Assembly: GCF_004123805.1 (NCBI RefSeq) | Contig: NZ_RWJX01000023.1 | Location: forward strand, 1-59,141 | Direction of reading: 5' to 3' | DNA from: Cellulomonas endophytica | GTDB taxonomy: Bacteria > Actinomycetota > Actinomycetes > Actinomycetales > Cellulomonadaceae | DNA length: 59,141 nt | Part shown: positions 10,378-20,725 of the stretch, piece after piece | Position numbering within the stretch: position 1 is the stretch's first letter | Layout: the number at the start of each line of letters is the position of its first letter | Translations under genes and position numbers: made by a program | Notes under the pieces: model-generated | The model's input: only the letters and a program-made list of their open reading frames with translations | What the model was told of the DNA's origin: nothing | Databases searched by the model: none

Positions 10378-13154
10378 GCCCGGGCCCCGCCGTGCCCGGC
10401 GAGGACCTCGGTGGCCCACGCGGCGAGGCGGGTCCGGTCGACCTTCGAGTTGTGCCGCACGTCCGTCGGCAGCGTCGCCCGGGCGAGGACCGCGACGACG
10501 GGCACGCCGACCGCGCCGCGCACCGCCTCCCGCACCAGCCCGGCGGTCGCCGCGGGCGCCAGGGGCGAGCGCGTGCGCCGCCCGGTCTCGACCACGACGA
10601 CCGCGACCTGCGCGCCCGCCGGGCCGACCCCGACGAGCGCCGCCCGCCGCACCAGCGGCACCCGCTCGGCGGCCTGCTCCGCGCCGACGGGGGCGACCGG
10701 GCCGTCGGCGGTGAGCAGCACGTGCGCGAGGCGCCCCTCGACCCACAGGCGTCCCTCGTCGTCGAGGTGCCCCACGTCCCCCGTGCGGTGCCAGCGGCCC
10801 GGGGGGACGTCGCGCGCGGCGGCGCGGTCGGTCCACCAGAGCCGGTCGTAGCCGCTCTTGAGGTGCGGCGCCGCGACGAGGACCTCGCCCAGCACGCCGG
10901 GTGCGGCCCCCGGCGCGCCCGTCGCCCGGCCGTCCGCGTCGAGGGCGCTGACCAGCACCTGCGCCGGGGGGATCGGCCGGCCGACGCACACGCCGGCGTC
11001 GGGACGGCCCGCCGCCTCCCGGATGCCCTCGAGGGTGATGTCCGTGACGAGCAGGCACTCCGTCATGCCGTACGGGGTGTGCGCGACCGCGCGCGGCACG
11101 AGGTCGACCACCGCCGCGAGCAGCCGCTCGCCCACGGGCGCGCCGGTCGAGAGGACGGTGCGGACGCCCGCGAGGGCGGCACGGTCGGCGGCGTCGAGCG
11201 CCGGGGCGGTGGCCACGACGTTCATGATGGCCGCCGGGGACAGGAACACGACAGTGGCGCGGCTCACACGCACCGCGTCCGCGACCGCCCGGGCCGTCAG
11301 GGTGCGGGGGGCGGAGACGTCCATGACGGGTGTCGCGGACCGCGTGCCGAAGGCGGGGCCCAGCAGCGCGAAGGGCGCGAACCCGGTCACCAGACCGGTC
11401 TGCGGGCCGATCCCGAGGTGCTCCGCGACGACGTCGCGCATCGCCGCGAGCTGCCGGTGCGTGTAGACCACGCCCTTCGCCGGACCCGTCGAGCCCGAGG
11501 TGTGCAGCACGGCCGCCACCGCGTCGGGGTCGGGCTCGGGCGGCAGCGCCCCGCCCCCCCCGGCCGCCCGGCCGCGCGCGACGAGCGTCGCGACGTCGGT
11601 CTCCACGCCGAGCGCCGCCCGGACGGCCGCGGGCAGGCCCACCGCGGCGACGCGGCGACCGGGCCACCCCAGGGCGCGCGCCGCGACCAGCCCGGGCTCG
11701 GCGGCGACGAGGACGTCCGGCCGGGCGCCGCGCACCGCCCGGGACAGGCCCCGCACGCCGAGCCCGGCGTCCGCCACGACCACGACGGCGCCGAGGCGCA
11801 GGCACGCGTAGACGGCGGCGGTGAGCGTCGGGCCGGGCGGCACGAGCAGCTGGACCCGCTGGCCCGCCCGCACGCCCGCGGCGTGCAGGCCGGCGGCGAG
11901 GTCCGTGACCGTCGCCGCGAGGCGGCGCCAGCTCACCGCGAGGGGGGCGCCGCCGTGCGTCCGCGACAGGTCGAGCACCGCGACGTCGTCGTCCTGCGCC
12001 CGCTCCTCCAGGGCGGCGCCGAGCCGCCGCAGCGGGGGCGTCCCGGGCGTCGCGGGACCGGCCCCTCCCGACGCGGCGACGGGGTCGGCCGCCGCGGGGT
12101 CCGGTGCCGCGGGGTCCGGTGCCGTGGCGCCGCCGCCCCGGGGCCCGTCCGCGGCGCCGAGCCAGTCCGCCAGGGCGTCGGCGACGGGGGCGTCCTCGGC
12201 GAGCAGGTGCCCGGCGTCGACGAAGCGGTGCACGCGCGCGTGCGGCAGGCGGGCGACGAGGTCGTCGAGGTACCGCTCGCCGAACACGGGGTCGTGCGGG
12301 CCCCAGAGGAGCAGCGCCGGCACCCTCAGGCGCGCGGTGGCGTCGGCGAGGGCGTCGAGGGCGGGCCGGCTGGGGTGGTCGGCGCTCGCCGGGATGTCGG
12401 CGACGAACCCGGCGATGCCGTCCCGGCGCCCCGCGGTGCGGTACGGCGCCCGGTAGGCGCGGCGCACCTCGTCCGGCAGCGGCGGCCGCGCGAGGCCGAG
12501 GGTGACGTCGAGGAAGGCCGTCGTCCCGCGGGTCCCCGCGGCGAGGACGCCGCGGGCGGTGGCCAGGCGCAGGGGCGCCGGGAGGGGGTCGCCGAGGGGG
12601 TGGTGCACGGCGGTGTTCAGCAGCGCGACGCCCGCGAGGACCTCGGCGTGGGCGACGGCCCAGCCGAGACCGACCACCCCGCCCCAGTCGTGCCCCAGGG
12701 TCACGACGGGGCCGGCCAGCGGCCCGCCGTCGGGCCCGAGCACGTCCGTGAGCGCGCCGAGGTCGGCCACCCGCTGGGCCAGGCCCCGCCGCCTCCCCGT
12801 CCGCTCGGACCAGCCCATCTCGAGCTGGTCGACGGCGACGACGCGCCAGGCCGGCGCCCCGGCGTCCGCGTCGGCCAGCGAGCGCGCCACGACGTGCCGC
12901 CAGAGCAGGGAGGAGGTGGGGTTGCCGTGCACCGCGAGCACCGTGCCCACGGGGGTGACGCCCGAGGCGTCGAGCACCGGGCCCGTGTCGAGCACGTGCC
13001 AGGACCGCACCGCGCCGGCGTCGGCGCCCGCGCCGGGCACCCGGACCGTCCGGCGCACGCGCGGGTCGACGCCGGGCATCGGCTCCGGCCCGTCGGGGCC
13101 GGCGGCCACGGACGGGTCGTGCGGTGGGGTGGTGCCGGTCGCGCCGACGGTCAC
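10374..13154 (-). CDS. oleBC: OleBC fusion: beta-lactone decarboxylase plus beta-lactone synthetase
   Basis: 926-residue fusion for the last two steps of long-chain olefin synthesis. The N-terminal ~330 residues are an alpha/beta hydrolase of the haloalkane dehalogenase-like OleB group, with [11 protein letters not shown] and the nucleophile elbow GHDWGG (Asp nucleophile). An Ala/Pro linker near residues 335-385 joins it to an OleC-type AMP-forming ligase with [20 protein letters not shown] and [15 protein letters not shown]. OleC turns the 2-alkyl-3-hydroxy acid into a beta-lactone with ATP, and OleB decarboxylates the lactone to a cis-olefin. The GTG at 13154 overlaps the oleA TGA. The fused arrangement is the actinobacterial form; Gram-negative clusters have separate genes. 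Confidence 0.93.
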   Translation of the reverse strand: MTVGATGTTPPHDPSVAAGPDGPEPMPGVDPRVRRTVRVPGAGADAGAVRSWHVLDTGPVLDASGVTPVGTVLAVHGNPTSSLLWRHVVARSLADADAGAPAWRVVAVDQLEMGWSERTGRRRGLAQRVADLGALTDVLGPDGGPLAGPVVTLGHDWGGVVGLGWAVAHAEVLAGVALLNTAVHHPLGDPLPAPLRLATARGVLAAGTRGTTAFLDVTLGLARPPLPDEVRRAYRAPYRTAGRRDGIAGFVADIPASADHPSRPALDALADATARLRVPALLLWGPHDPVFGERYLDDLVARLPHARVHRFVDAGHLLAEDAPVADALADWLGAADGPRGGGATAPDPAAPDPAAADPVAASGGAGPATPGTPPLRRLGAALEERAQDDDVAVLDLSRTHGGAPLAVSWRRLAATVTDLAAGLHAAGVRAGQRVQLLVPPGPTLTAAVYACLRLGAVVVVADAGLGVRGLSRAVRGARPDVLVAAEPGLVAARALGWPGRRVAAVGLPAAVRAALGVETDVATLVARGRAAGGGGALPPEPDPDAVAAVLHTSGSTGPAKGVVYTHRQLAAMRDVVAEHLGIGPQTGLVTGFAPFALLGPAFGTRSATPVMDVSAPRTLTARAVADAVRVSRATVVFLSPAAIMNVVATAPALDAADRAALAGVRTVLSTGAPVGERLLAAVVDLVPRAVAHTPYGMTECLLVTDITLEGIREAAGRPDAGVCVGRPIPPAQVLVSALDADGRATGAPGAAPGVLGEVLVAAPHLKSGYDRLWWTDRAAARDVPPGRWHRTGDVGHLDDEGRLWVEGRLAHVLLTADGPVAPVGAEQAAERVPLVRRAALVGVGPAGAQVAVVVVETGRRTRSPLAPAATAGLVREAVRGAVGVPVVAVLARATLPTDVRHNSKVDRTRLAAWATEVLAGHGGARA

Positions 13155-14173
13155 CAGGCGAGCTCCATCATGGCCGTGTTGATGCCCGACCCGACGCCCA
13201 TGAGCAGGACGCGGTCCCCGGGGCGCAGCCCCTCCTGCTCCTCGGCCAGCGTGATGGGGATCGACGCGGGGCCGACGTTGCCGAACCGGGGGTAGGTGAC
13301 CGGCACGCGCCGCCGGTCGAGGCCGGCCGCCTCGACGATGGCGGACGTGTGCGCCTGCGACACCTGGTGGGTGATGTAGCGGTCCATCGCCGCCCAGTCC
13401 CACTCCTCCGCGGCCTCGTGCCAGGCGGCCATGACGAGGTCGAGCCCGCCGCGCAGCAGCGCCGCCGCGTCGGTGAACATGCCGTCGTCGCTGCCGACGC
13501 ACAGGTCGTGGAACTGGGTCGCGGCCCGCGTGACGCCCCCGAGCAGCCGGTGGCCCTCGGGGTGCTCGTCCGTGCGTCCCAGCACCGCCGCGGCCGCGCC
13601 CGAGCCCAGGGTCAGGCTCGCGAACTCGCTCATGAACGCCTCGCGGTCGCCGTCGCCGCGCAGCAGGCGGTCGACGGTGTTCACCTGGATCTCGTCCGCG
13701 TCCTCGCCGGCGAGGACGACCGCGTGCGAGACCTGCCCCGCGTCGATCATCGTCGCCGCCAGGCTCATGCCGTTGACGAAGCCGAGGCAGGCGTTCGCCA
13801 CGTCGAAGTTCACGGCGGACGTCGGCAGGTCCAGCCCGTGGTGCAGCCGCACCGCGACGGAGGGCTCGAGGTGCTTGCGCGTCACGGAGGTGTTGATGAG
13901 GAGGCCGATCTGGGCCGGGTTCACGCCCGCCTCGTAGAGCGCGGCCTTGCCCGCGGCGACGGTCGCCTCGTCGGAGCCCTCGCCCGGGGCCCAGTTGCGG
14001 CGCTCGACGACGCCGGCGACGCGCTCGAGCAGCGTGCGGGGCAGGCGCAGGCGCCGCAGCGCCGGCGCGAGGCGCTGCTGGATCTCCGCGGAGGTGGTGA
14101 CGCGGCTGGGGAGGGCGCTCGTGACGGAGAGGAGGGACACGTTCCGGAACCGGGTGGTGGCGTTGCCGGGCAC
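13151..14173 (-). CDS. oleA: OleA: acyl-CoA head-to-head condensing thiolase
   Basis: Condenses two fatty acyl-CoAs non-decarboxylatively to a 2-alkyl-3-ketoalkanoate, the committed step of long-chain olefin formation. 340 residues, usual length for the KAS III-like OleA group. GTG 14173 follows AGGGAGA at good distance. The catalytic Cys is C129 in ANACLGF, with H269 in ITHQ and N299 in [11 protein letters not shown]103 in HLEPS falls where the essential Glu of characterised OleA lies 26 residues before the Cys. This set separates it from plain FabH. First gene of oleA-oleBC-oleD, divergent from mshD-ppk1. Confidence 0.92.
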   Translation of the reverse strand: MPGNATTRFRNVSLLSVTSALPSRVTTSAEIQQRLAPALRRLRLPRTLLERVAGVVERRNWAPGEGSDEATVAAGKAALYEAGVNPAQIGLLINTSVTRKHLEPSVAVRLHHGLDLPTSAVNFDVANACLGFVNGMSLAATMIDAGQVSHAVVLAGEDADEIQVNTVDRLLRGDGDREAFMSEFASLTLGSGAAAAVLGRTDEHPEGHRLLGGVTRAATQFHDLCVGSDDGMFTDAAALLRGGLDLVMAAWHEAAEEWDWAAMDRYITHQVSQAHTSAIVEAAGLDRRRVPVTYPRFGNVGPASIPITLAEEQEGLRPGDRVLLMGVGSGINTAMMELAW

Positions 14174-14315
14174 GTGGTCTCCCTGGGGTCCGGACGGGGT
14201 CGCTGGCGGTCGGCCCGTCGGGCAGGACGGGGGCCGGCGGGCCCGGGCGGGTCTCACGAGGATAGGGACCGCGCCGGGCCCGAGCGACCCGGCGCCCCCC
14301 GGGACGGCCCGTCGA

Positions 14316-14370
14316 GGTCCGCCGGGGGTCCGTCGCCGGTCCGCCGGGGGTCCGCCGGGGGTCCGCTGTG
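14316..14370 (+). repeat. Five 11-nt direct repeats upstream of mshD-ppk1
   Basis: Five contiguous 11-nt units start at 14316, 14327, 14338, 14349 and 14360. Three are exactly GGTCCGCCGGG; the others are GGTCCGTCGCC and GGTCCGCTGTG. The array ends 13 nt before the mshD GTG and would cover the -35 region of a promoter whose -10 could be TGCAAT (14372-14377). Eleven-nt spacing is typical of actinobacterial PHO boxes, but the core here (GTCCGCC) differs from GTTCACC at two positions. It may be a degenerate PHO box, another operator or a minisatellite. Confidence 0.6.
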
Positions 14371-14383
14371 CTGCAATGGGCGC

Positions 14384-15538
14384 GTGGCCACCACCGCCCC
14401 GAGCAGGACCGACGCCCCCGCCGCCGTGACGGACGCCACGCCCACGGGCGGGGACGGGGCCGCCCCCCGCGCCGCCGGGGCCCGCGCCCCCCGTGCCGCC
14501 CGTGCCCCCCGCGCCCCCCGTGCCGCGACCCCGGTGGTCGTGGAGACGCTGGCCCCCGGGGCCGTGCCGTCGCGCGCGGCGGTCGCGGCCCTCGCCGGCA
14601 GGGCCCGGGAGCACGACGGCGTCGAGGCGCTGTCGGAGGCCACGCTGCTGGGCCTGCGGCGCCGGTCCGACGACGAGGGGCCCGTGCACGTCGTCGCGCG
14701 CGTCGGGCGCCGCCACGTCGGCTACGCGGCCCTGACGCCCGCCGCGCCTGGGTCGCCGCGGCCCGTCGCGGAGCTCGTCGTCGACCCGCGCTACCGCCGG
14801 CGCGGGATCGGCGCCTCCCTCCTGGCCCGGGTGGCGGGCCTGGCGCCGGGCGGGTTCGGGGTCTGGGCGCACGGCGACCTGCCCGCGGCCCGGGCGCTGG
14901 GCGCGCGGCTGGGGCTGGAGCCGGGCCGCGTCCTGCTGCGCCTGGGGCGCGACCTCGTCGCCGACCCGCCCGCGGGACCGGCGCGCGGGCTGCCCTCCGG
15001 CCACGCCGTGCGCGCCTTCCGCCCCGGGCAGGACGAGGCCGCCTGGCTGGACCTCAACGCCCGGGCCTTCGCCGGCCACGAGCAGGGCCTCCTCACGCCC
15101 GAGGACCTGCACGCCCGCCAGGGCGAGCCCTGGTGGGACCCCGCGGGGCTGTGGCTCGTCGAGCGCGAGGGGGCCCTCGTCGCCTCCGTGTGGACGAAGG
15201 TCGACCCGCCGGACGGCGGGGTCGGCGAGCTGTACGTCCTCGCCGTGGACCCGGCGGCCCAGGGCTCCGGGCTCGGCGGCGCCCTCGTGGACCGGACCGT
15301 GCGGGCCTTCGCCGACGCGGGCCTGCGGCGCGCGGTCCTGTACGTCGACGAGGCCAACGAGCGGGCCGTGCGCGCCTACCGGCGGGCGGGCTTCACGACG
15401 GAGCGCACCGACGTGGTGCTCGCGACGCCGCGCGGCGACGCGGCGGGGAGCGAGGCCCGGGACGCGGTGCCCGCGCCGCCGGCAGGTGACGGGGAGGTGA
15501 ACGGCGGGCGGACGCGGACGTCACCGGGCGGTGCCACC
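14384..15538 (+). CDS. mshD: Mycothiol synthase (MshD), reading frame open into ppk1
   Basis: Acetylates Cys-GlcN-Ins with acetyl-CoA to give mycothiol, the actinobacterial redox thiol. It has two GNAT domains. The N-terminal one (residues about 50-190) carries [16 protein letters not shown]. The catalytic C-terminal one (about 200-345) carries [36 protein letters not shown] and [22 protein letters not shown] 14384 is the likely start; the first ~45 residues are Ala/Pro/Arg-rich. The normal MshD end, after [15 protein letters not shown], is followed by about 40 linker-like residues and no stop: the frame continues into ppk1, so the product could be an 1139-residue MshD-PPK1 fusion (14384-17803). 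Coordinates here stop before the ppk1 ATG. Confidence 0.88.
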
Positions 15539-17803
15539 ATGACCCCCATGACCGAGGCGCCCGCGATCGACGACTCCCTGGCCGCGCACATCGCCGAGCA
15601 CATCGACCCCTCGCGCCCGCCGCGCCGGGACGAGGTGCCGCGGGTCGAGGAGGTCGCCCACGAGCCGCTGCCCGAGGACCGGTTCCTCGACCGGGAGATC
15701 TCGTGGCTCGCGTTCAACGAGCGCGTCCTGGAGCTGGCCGAGGACCCGCTGCTCCCGCTGCTGGAGCGCGTGCGCTTCCTGGCGATCTTCGCCTCGAACC
15801 TCGACGAGTTCTTCATGGTCCGCGTCGCCGGCCTCAAGCGCCGGATCGCCACGGGCCTGGCCGTCACCGCGGCGTCGGGCCTGTCCCCGCGCCAGGTGCT
15901 CGAGGCCATCTCCGAGCGCGCGCACGAGCTCCAGGAGCGCCACGCCCGGGTCTTCGCCGACACGGTGCAGCCGGCCCTCGCCCACGAGGGCATCACCCTC
16001 GTGCACTGGGACGAGCTCGCGGAGGACGAGCAGGACCGCCTGCGCAAGTACTTCCGGCGCCAGATCTTCCCCGTGCTCACGCCGCTGGCGGTCGACCCGG
16101 CGCACCCCTTCCCGTACATCTCCGGGCTCTCGCTGAACCTCGCGGTGGTCGTGGTCAACCCCGGCACGGGCAAGGAGCACTTCGCGCGCGTCAAGGTGCC
16201 GCCGCTGCTGCCCCGCTTCATCGCGGTGGACGCCGCGGGCCGCCCCGGCACGCCGGCCAAGGCCGGGGTCGACGGCGGGCCGATGTCCTTCGTGCCCATC
16301 GAGGAGGTCATCGGCCACCACCTCGACCAGCTCTTCCCCGGCATGACTGTGCAGGAGCACCACACCTTCCGCGTCACCCGCAACGAGGACGTGGAGGTCG
16401 AGGAGGACGACGCCGAGAACCTCCTCCAGGCCATGGAGAAGGAGCTGCTGCGCCGCCGCTTCGGCCCGCCCGTGCGCCTGGAGATCGCGGGCTCCATCAC
16501 CCCGCGCATCCGCCGCCTGCTCGCCCGCGAGCTGGGCATGGCGGAGGACGAGGTGTACGAGCTGCCCGCGCCGCTGGACCTCACGGGCCTGAACCTCGTC
16601 GCCGACCTCGACCGGCCGGACCTGCACTTCGCCCGCTTCGTGCCGACCACCCCGCGGCAGCTGGCGGAGGTGGAGAGCGCGACGCCGACGAACGTCTTCG
16701 AGGCCATCCGCCGGCGCGACGTGCTGCTGCACCACCCGTACGACTCCTTCTCCACCTCCGTGCAGACCTTCCTGCAGCAGGCGGCGGCGGACCCGGGGGT
16801 GCTGGCCATCAAGCAGACGCTCTACCGCACCTCGGGCGACTCCCCCATCGTCGACGCCCTCATCGACGCGGCGCAGGCGGGCAAGCAGGTCCTCGCGCTG
16901 GTGGAGATCAAGGCCCGGTTCGACGAGCAGAACAACATCGAGTGGGCCCGCAAGCTCGAGCAGGCGGGCGTGCACGTCGTGTACGGCATCGTCGGGCTGA
17001 AGACCCACTGCAAGCTCTCGCTCGTGGTCCGCCAGGAGAGCGACGGGCTGCGTCGCTACTGCCACATCGGCACGGGCAACTACAACCCGAAGACGGCCCG
17101 CCTCTACACGGACATCGGCCTGCTCACCTGCGACCCGGAGATCGGGCAGGACCTCACGCGGCTGTTCAACCAGCTCTCGGGCTACGCGCCCAAGTCGCGC
17201 TTCCACCGGCTGCTCGTCGCCCCGCGCTCCGTGCGCACGGGCCTCGTCGCCCGGATCGACCGCGAGGCCGCGGCCGCCCGGGACGGCAAGGACGCCTGGA
17301 TCAAGATCAAGGTCAACTCCATGGTCGACGAGGCGACGATCGACGCCCTGTACCGGGCGTCGCAGGCGGGCGTCCAGGTCGACCTGGTGGTGCGCGGCAT
17401 CTGCGCCGTCCAGCCGGGGCGCCCGGGGCTGTCGGAGAACATCCGGGTGCGCTCCGTGCTCGGGCGGTTCCTCGAGCACTCGCGGATCTTCGCCTTCGCC
17501 CACGGGGAGCCCGTGGAGGGCGGCGCCGAGGGCCCGGAGGTGTACATCGGCTCGGCGGACCTCATGCACCGCAACCTGGACCGACGGGTCGAGACGCTCG
17601 TGCGGGTGCTCGACCCCGACCACGTCGCCACCCTCATCGACCTCGTCGACATGTCGCTCGACCCGAACGTCGCCGCGTGGCACCTCGCCGCCGACGGCTC
17701 CTGGTCCCGCCGCCACCTCGACGACGCCGGCACCGCCCTCGTCGACCAGCAGACGATGCTCATCGCGCGCCACCGCCAGCGCCGGCGCACCGCCGTCTCG
17801 TGA
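15539..17803 (+). CDS. ppk1: Polyphosphate kinase 1
   Basis: Reversibly makes polyphosphate from ATP. 754 residues from ATG 15539 (751 from ATG 15548), normal for actinobacterial PPK1. Domains in order: N-terminal ([30 protein letters not shown]), head ([19 protein letters not shown]), then two phospholipase-D-like C domains. The first C domain carries IKQTLYR and [11 protein letters not shown] with its autophosphorylating-type His, and [17 protein letters not shown]. The second carries [15 protein letters not shown]. No good Shine-Dalgarno precedes either ATG, and the mshD frame runs straight in, so ppk1 may be made only as part of a fusion. mutT1 follows by a GTGA overlap, a neighbour also found in mycobacteria. 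Confidence 0.95.
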   Translation: MTPMTEAPAIDDSLAAHIAEHIDPSRPPRRDEVPRVEEVAHEPLPEDRFLDREISWLAFNERVLELAEDPLLPLLERVRFLAIFASNLDEFFMVRVAGLKRRIATGLAVTAASGLSPRQVLEAISERAHELQERHARVFADTVQPALAHEGITLVHWDELAEDEQDRLRKYFRRQIFPVLTPLAVDPAHPFPYISGLSLNLAVVVVNPGTGKEHFARVKVPPLLPRFIAVDAAGRPGTPAKAGVDGGPMSFVPIEEVIGHHLDQLFPGMTVQEHHTFRVTRNEDVEVEEDDAENLLQAMEKELLRRRFGPPVRLEIAGSITPRIRRLLARELGMAEDEVYELPAPLDLTGLNLVADLDRPDLHFARFVPTTPRQLAEVESATPTNVFEAIRRRDVLLHHPYDSFSTSVQTFLQQAAADPGVLAIKQTLYRTSGDSPIVDALIDAAQAGKQVLALVEIKARFDEQNNIEWARKLEQAGVHVVYGIVGLKTHCKLSLVVRQESDGLRRYCHIGTGNYNPKTARLYTDIGLLTCDPEIGQDLTRLFNQLSGYAPKSRFHRLLVAPRSVRTGLVARIDREAAAARDGKDAWIKIKVNSMVDEATIDALYRASQAGVQVDLVVRGICAVQPGRPGLSENIRVRSVLGRFLEHSRIFAFAHGEPVEGGAEGPEVYIGSADLMHRNLDRRVETLVRVLDPDHVATLIDLVDMSLDPNVAAWHLAADGSWSRRHLDDAGTALVDQQTMLIARHRQRRRTAVS

Positions 17804-18801
17804 GCCCGCGCGGCGCGCCGGACGTCGTGGCGGCCGGGGCGCTCGTGTGGCGGGAGGCGGGCGACGAGCTCGAGCTGCTCCTCGTCCACCGCCCCCGCTA
17901 CCGGGACTGGTCCTGGCCCAAGGGCAAGGCGGAGGACCGGGAGGCGCTGCCGGACACGGCGCGCCGCGAGGTGGGCGAGGAGACGGACCACGAGGTCGTC
18001 CTCGGCCCGCGCCTGCCGGGCCTGACGTACCGGCTGGAGGACGGGCGCCGCAAGGTCGTGCACTACTGGGCGGCGCGCGTGGCCGACCCCGACGACCCGT
18101 CGCTCGCCGCCCGGCCGCCCCGGGTCACGGCCGACGCCGACGAGATCGACCGCGTCCGGTGGTTCGGCGCCGAGGAGGCCCGGCATCGGCTCACCCGGCG
18201 GGCCGACGCCGAGCCCCTGGACGCCCTGCTGGCCGCGCACGCGCGCGGCCGCCTGGACACGTGGCCGGTCGTCGTCGCCCGCCACGGCCGGGCGCGCAAG
18301 CGGGCCGGGTGGGACGGGACGGAGGGCGACCGGCCCCTGACGGACGTCGGCCGCGAGCAGGCCCGCGCGCTCGTGCCCACCCTGGCCGCGTTCGGGGTCC
18401 GGCAGGTCGTCACGAGCGACTGGGACCGCTGCTGGAGCACGGTCGCGCCCTACGCCCGGGCCGCGGACCTGCCGGTGCAGGTCGAGCCCGCCCTCACCGA
18501 GACGGCGCACGAGAGCTCGCCGGCCCGCGTCGCGCACGTGGTGCAGGGGCTCCTGGCGGGCGGGCGGCCGGCGGTCCTGTGCACCCACCGGCCCGTCCTG
18601 CCGACGGTCGTGGACGTCGTCGCCGCCCACGCCCGGCGCGCGGTCGCCGACGAGCTGCCCGCCTCCGACCCGTTCCTGCGCCCGGGCGAGGTGCTCGTCG
18701 CGCACGTGGCCGCCACGGCGCGGGGCCCGCGGGTCGTGGCCGCGGAGCGCCACCGCAGCCGGGACCGCCGGGCGGCCGTCGCGGTCCCGCTGCAGGGCTG
18801 A
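17800..18801 (+). CDS. mutT1: MutT1-type Nudix hydrolase fused to histidine phosphatase domain
   Basis: 333-residue two-domain protein of the mycobacterial MutT1 type. It is expected to sanitise oxidised nucleotides (8-oxo-dGTP, diadenosine polyphosphates); the C-terminal domain removes a further phosphate. Nudix domain at residues about 8-145 with the box starting [11 protein letters not shown] and ending REVGEETD (the usual Gly near the end is Asp here). The histidine phosphatase domain from about residue 150 has RHG in [12 protein letters not shown], and a second His in [11 protein letters not shown] 17800 overlaps the ppk1 TGA. The ppk1-mutT1 neighbourhood is conserved in actinobacteria and supports the call. 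Confidence 0.92.
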   Translation: MSPRGAPDVVAAGALVWREAGDELELLLVHRPRYRDWSWPKGKAEDREALPDTARREVGEETDHEVVLGPRLPGLTYRLEDGRRKVVHYWAARVADPDDPSLAARPPRVTADADEIDRVRWFGAEEARHRLTRRADAEPLDALLAAHARGRLDTWPVVVARHGRARKRAGWDGTEGDRPLTDVGREQARALVPTLAAFGVRQVVTSDWDRCWSTVAPYARAADLPVQVEPALTETAHESSPARVAHVVQGLLAGGRPAVLCTHRPVLPTVVDVVAAHARRAVADELPASDPFLRPGEVLVAHVAATARGPRVVAAERHRSRDRRAAVAVPLQG

Positions 18802-18806
18802 CCCCC

Positions 18807-18835
18807 GCGCGGCGCGCGCGCCCCCCGCGCCGCGC
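18807..18835. terminator. Bidirectional hairpin between mutT1 and pit
   Basis: GCGCGGCGCG (18807-18816) pairs perfectly with CGCGCCGCGC (18826-18835) around a 9-nt loop. It lies in the 38-nt gap between two convergent genes and has no U-tract, as is usual in high-GC actinobacteria. Confidence 0.6.
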
Positions 18836-18839
18836 CCGC

Positions 18840-19841
18840 TCAGCCGATGAGCGCGTCGAGCCCGAGGAAGACGACGGCGCCGACGAGGGCCGCCGCGGGG
18901 ATGGTGAGCACCCAGGCGATCGCGATGTTCTTCGCGACGCCCCACCGGACCGCCGAGAGCCGGCGGGTCGCGCCGACGCCCATGATCGCCGAGGTGATCG
19001 TGTGGGTGGTCGAGACGGGCGCGTGCAGCCAGTACGCGTTGGCGTACAGCACGACGGCGGACACCGACTCGGCGACGAAGCCGCGGGCCGGGTCGAGCTC
19101 GATGATCTTGCGGCCGAGGGTGCGCATGATGCGCCAGCCGCCGGAGTAGGTCCCCAGGGAGATCGCGGTGGCGGCGGCGATCTTCACCCACAGCGGGATG
19201 GTGTCTCCCGTGTGGAAGCCGCCGGCGACGAGCGCGAGCACGATGACGCCCATCGTCTTCTGCGCGTCCTGGAGCCCGTGCCCCAGCGCCATCGCGGCCG
19301 CCGACACGGTCTGCGCGAGCCGGAACCGGCGCGTCGTGCGTCCGGGCGGGCGGTTCCGCACGAGCCAGAGCACCCCGACCATGACGCCGAAGGCGACGAG
19401 GAACCCCAGCAGCGGCGAGAAGACCATCGGGACGACGACCTTGTCGAGGATCGCGTCCCAGTGGACGGTGACGCCGGAGGCGACGCCCACGCCCGTCAGC
19501 CCGCCGATGAGGGCGTGCGTCGAGGACGACGGCAGCCCGAACCACCACGTCAGCAGGTTCCAGATGACGGCGCCGACGAGGGCCGACAGGACCACGACGA
19601 GCCCGGTGTGGGCGGCCACGTCGGACAGCGTGATGATGTCCTCGGCGATGGTCGTGGCCACCTCCGTGCCCAGGAGCGCGCCCACGAGGTTGAAGAACGC
19701 CGCCATGAGCAGCGCGGCCCGCGGGGTCAGGGCGCGCGTGGACACCGACGTCGCGATCGCGTTGGCGGCGTCGTGGAAGCCGTTCGTGTAGTCGAAGCCC
19801 AGGGCGACGACCACGACGACGATGACGAGCGCGAGCTCCAC
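18840..19841 (-). CDS. pit: Inorganic phosphate transporter, PiT family
   Basis: Low-affinity phosphate (metal-phosphate) symporter in the cytoplasmic membrane, 333 residues, the short form found in Gram-positives. The N-terminal family signature FDYTNGFHDAANAIATSVST is within the first 40 residues, and the matching C-terminal repeat is VLYANAYWLHAPVSTTHTI. The middle copy GLPSSSTHALIGGLTGVG completes the inverted-repeat pattern. About ten hydrophobic helices can be traced. It lies 6 nt after the DUF47 gene in the same operon, the usual pairing, and downstream of a PHO box. Confidence 0.95.
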   Translation of the reverse strand: MELALVIVVVVVALGFDYTNGFHDAANAIATSVSTRALTPRAALLMAAFFNLVGALLGTEVATTIAEDIITLSDVAAHTGLVVVLSALVGAVIWNLLTWWFGLPSSSTHALIGGLTGVGVASGVTVHWDAILDKVVVPMVFSPLLGFLVAFGVMVGVLWLVRNRPPGRTTRRFRLAQTVSAAAMALGHGLQDAQKTMGVIVLALVAGGFHTGDTIPLWVKIAAATAISLGTYSGGWRIMRTLGRKIIELDPARGFVAESVSAVVLYANAYWLHAPVSTTHTITSAIMGVGATRRLSAVRWGVAKNIAIAWVLTIPAAALVGAVVFLGLDALIG

Positions 19842-19847
19842 CGGTCC

Positions 19848-20468
19848 TCAGGACTCCTTGAGCGCGATGGTCTCGACGGTGTTCGCCACCCGCTCGAACG
19901 CGTCCGCGGCGTCCTCGAGGCGCTCCACGACCTCCTTGAGCTTCATGAGCTCGATGGCGTCGGTGACCTCGTCGAACAGCGCGGCGACGAGGGACCGGTA
20001 GGTCTTGTCCGCCTGGTTCTCCAGCCGGTTGACCTCCACCCAGTACTCGCGCAGCGAGTCCATCGCGCGCAGGCGCGGCATGGCGGCGGCGGTGAGCTCG
20101 GCGCACCGCTGCAGCACCGCGACCTGCTCCGACACCTGGGCGGGCAGCGCCTCGACCTTGTAGAGCACGATCCGGTCGGCGGCCTCGTCCATGAGGTCCA
20201 TGCAGTCGTCCAGGCGCGAGGCCAGCTCGTAGATGTCGTCCCGGTCGAACGGGGTGACGAACGTCTGGTTCAGCCGCCGCATGATGCCGTGCGTGGCCTC
20301 GTCGGCGGCGTGCTCGACGTCGCTGATCCGCGCGGCGATCTGCACGCGCCCCTCGCGGTCCGCCCCGAGGAGCTGCGCGAGCAGGTCGGCGCCGGTCACG
20401 AGGTGCTGGGCCTGGGCGGCGAACAGGTCGAAGTACGAGGTGTCGCGCGGGGTGAGGCGCAGGCGCAC
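19848..20468 (-). CDS. DUF47/PhoU-like accessory protein of Pit
   Basis: 206-residue all-helical cytosolic protein of the DUF47 (PhoU-like) family, nearly always encoded beside pit and thought to modulate it. Seen: SYFDLFAAQAQHLV near the start, the acidic ARISDVEHAADEATHGIM and a second acidic motif, LDDCMDLMDEAADRIVLYK. The paired E/D-x3-D metal-binding-like motifs are typical. The start is GTG 20468. A PHO box lies 62-88 nt upstream with a TAGCCT -10 between them, so phosphate starvation probably induces the operon. Confidence 0.9.
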   Translation of the reverse strand: MRLRLTPRDTSYFDLFAAQAQHLVTGADLLAQLLGADREGRVQIAARISDVEHAADEATHGIMRRLNQTFVTPFDRDDIYELASRLDDCMDLMDEAADRIVLYKVEALPAQVSEQVAVLQRCAELTAAAMPRLRAMDSLREYWVEVNRLENQADKTYRSLVAALFDEVTDAIELMKLKEVVERLEDAADAFERVANTVETIALKES

Positions 20469-20503
20469 AGGGGTCTCCGTCAGGGGCGGGTCGGGACCGG
20501 ACC

Positions 20504-20556
20504 AGGCTAGGGCACCGGCGCGGGCCCGACGAACAGCGCATGAACGCGACGTGAAC
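20504..20556 (-). promoter_or_regulatory. PHO box and -10 element of the DUF47-pit operon
   Basis: On the minus strand three units repeat every 11 nt: GTTCACGTCGC (20556-20546), GTTCATGCGCT (20545-20535) and the partial GTTCG (20534-20530). This matches the known actinobacterial PhoP site, direct repeats of GTTCACC-like heptamers in 11-nt units. TAGCCT at 20509-20504 fits a -10 element, 20 nt beyond the box, with a leader of about 30 nt. The genes are phosphate uptake genes, so PhoP control is the natural reading. Confidence 0.75.
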
Positions 20557-20725
20557 GCGCGGGGTGCCGCGGGCTGCCGCGGGGAGGGCTGCCCGGGAGG
20601 AGGGGGTGGCGCCGGACCGGGAGCGCCTCTCGGCGCGCGGCCGCTCTAGGCGGCTCAGGGTGGAGCCCGGGGCTACCGCGGCCCGACGCCGCGCCCACTG
20701 TAGCCGCGGGGCCGGGGGCCCGCGA

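Noticed and set aside
13124..14383. Upstream extension of the mshD frame across oleA
   Set aside because: It is antisense to a fully convincing oleA; only the part from GTG 14384 looks like MshD.
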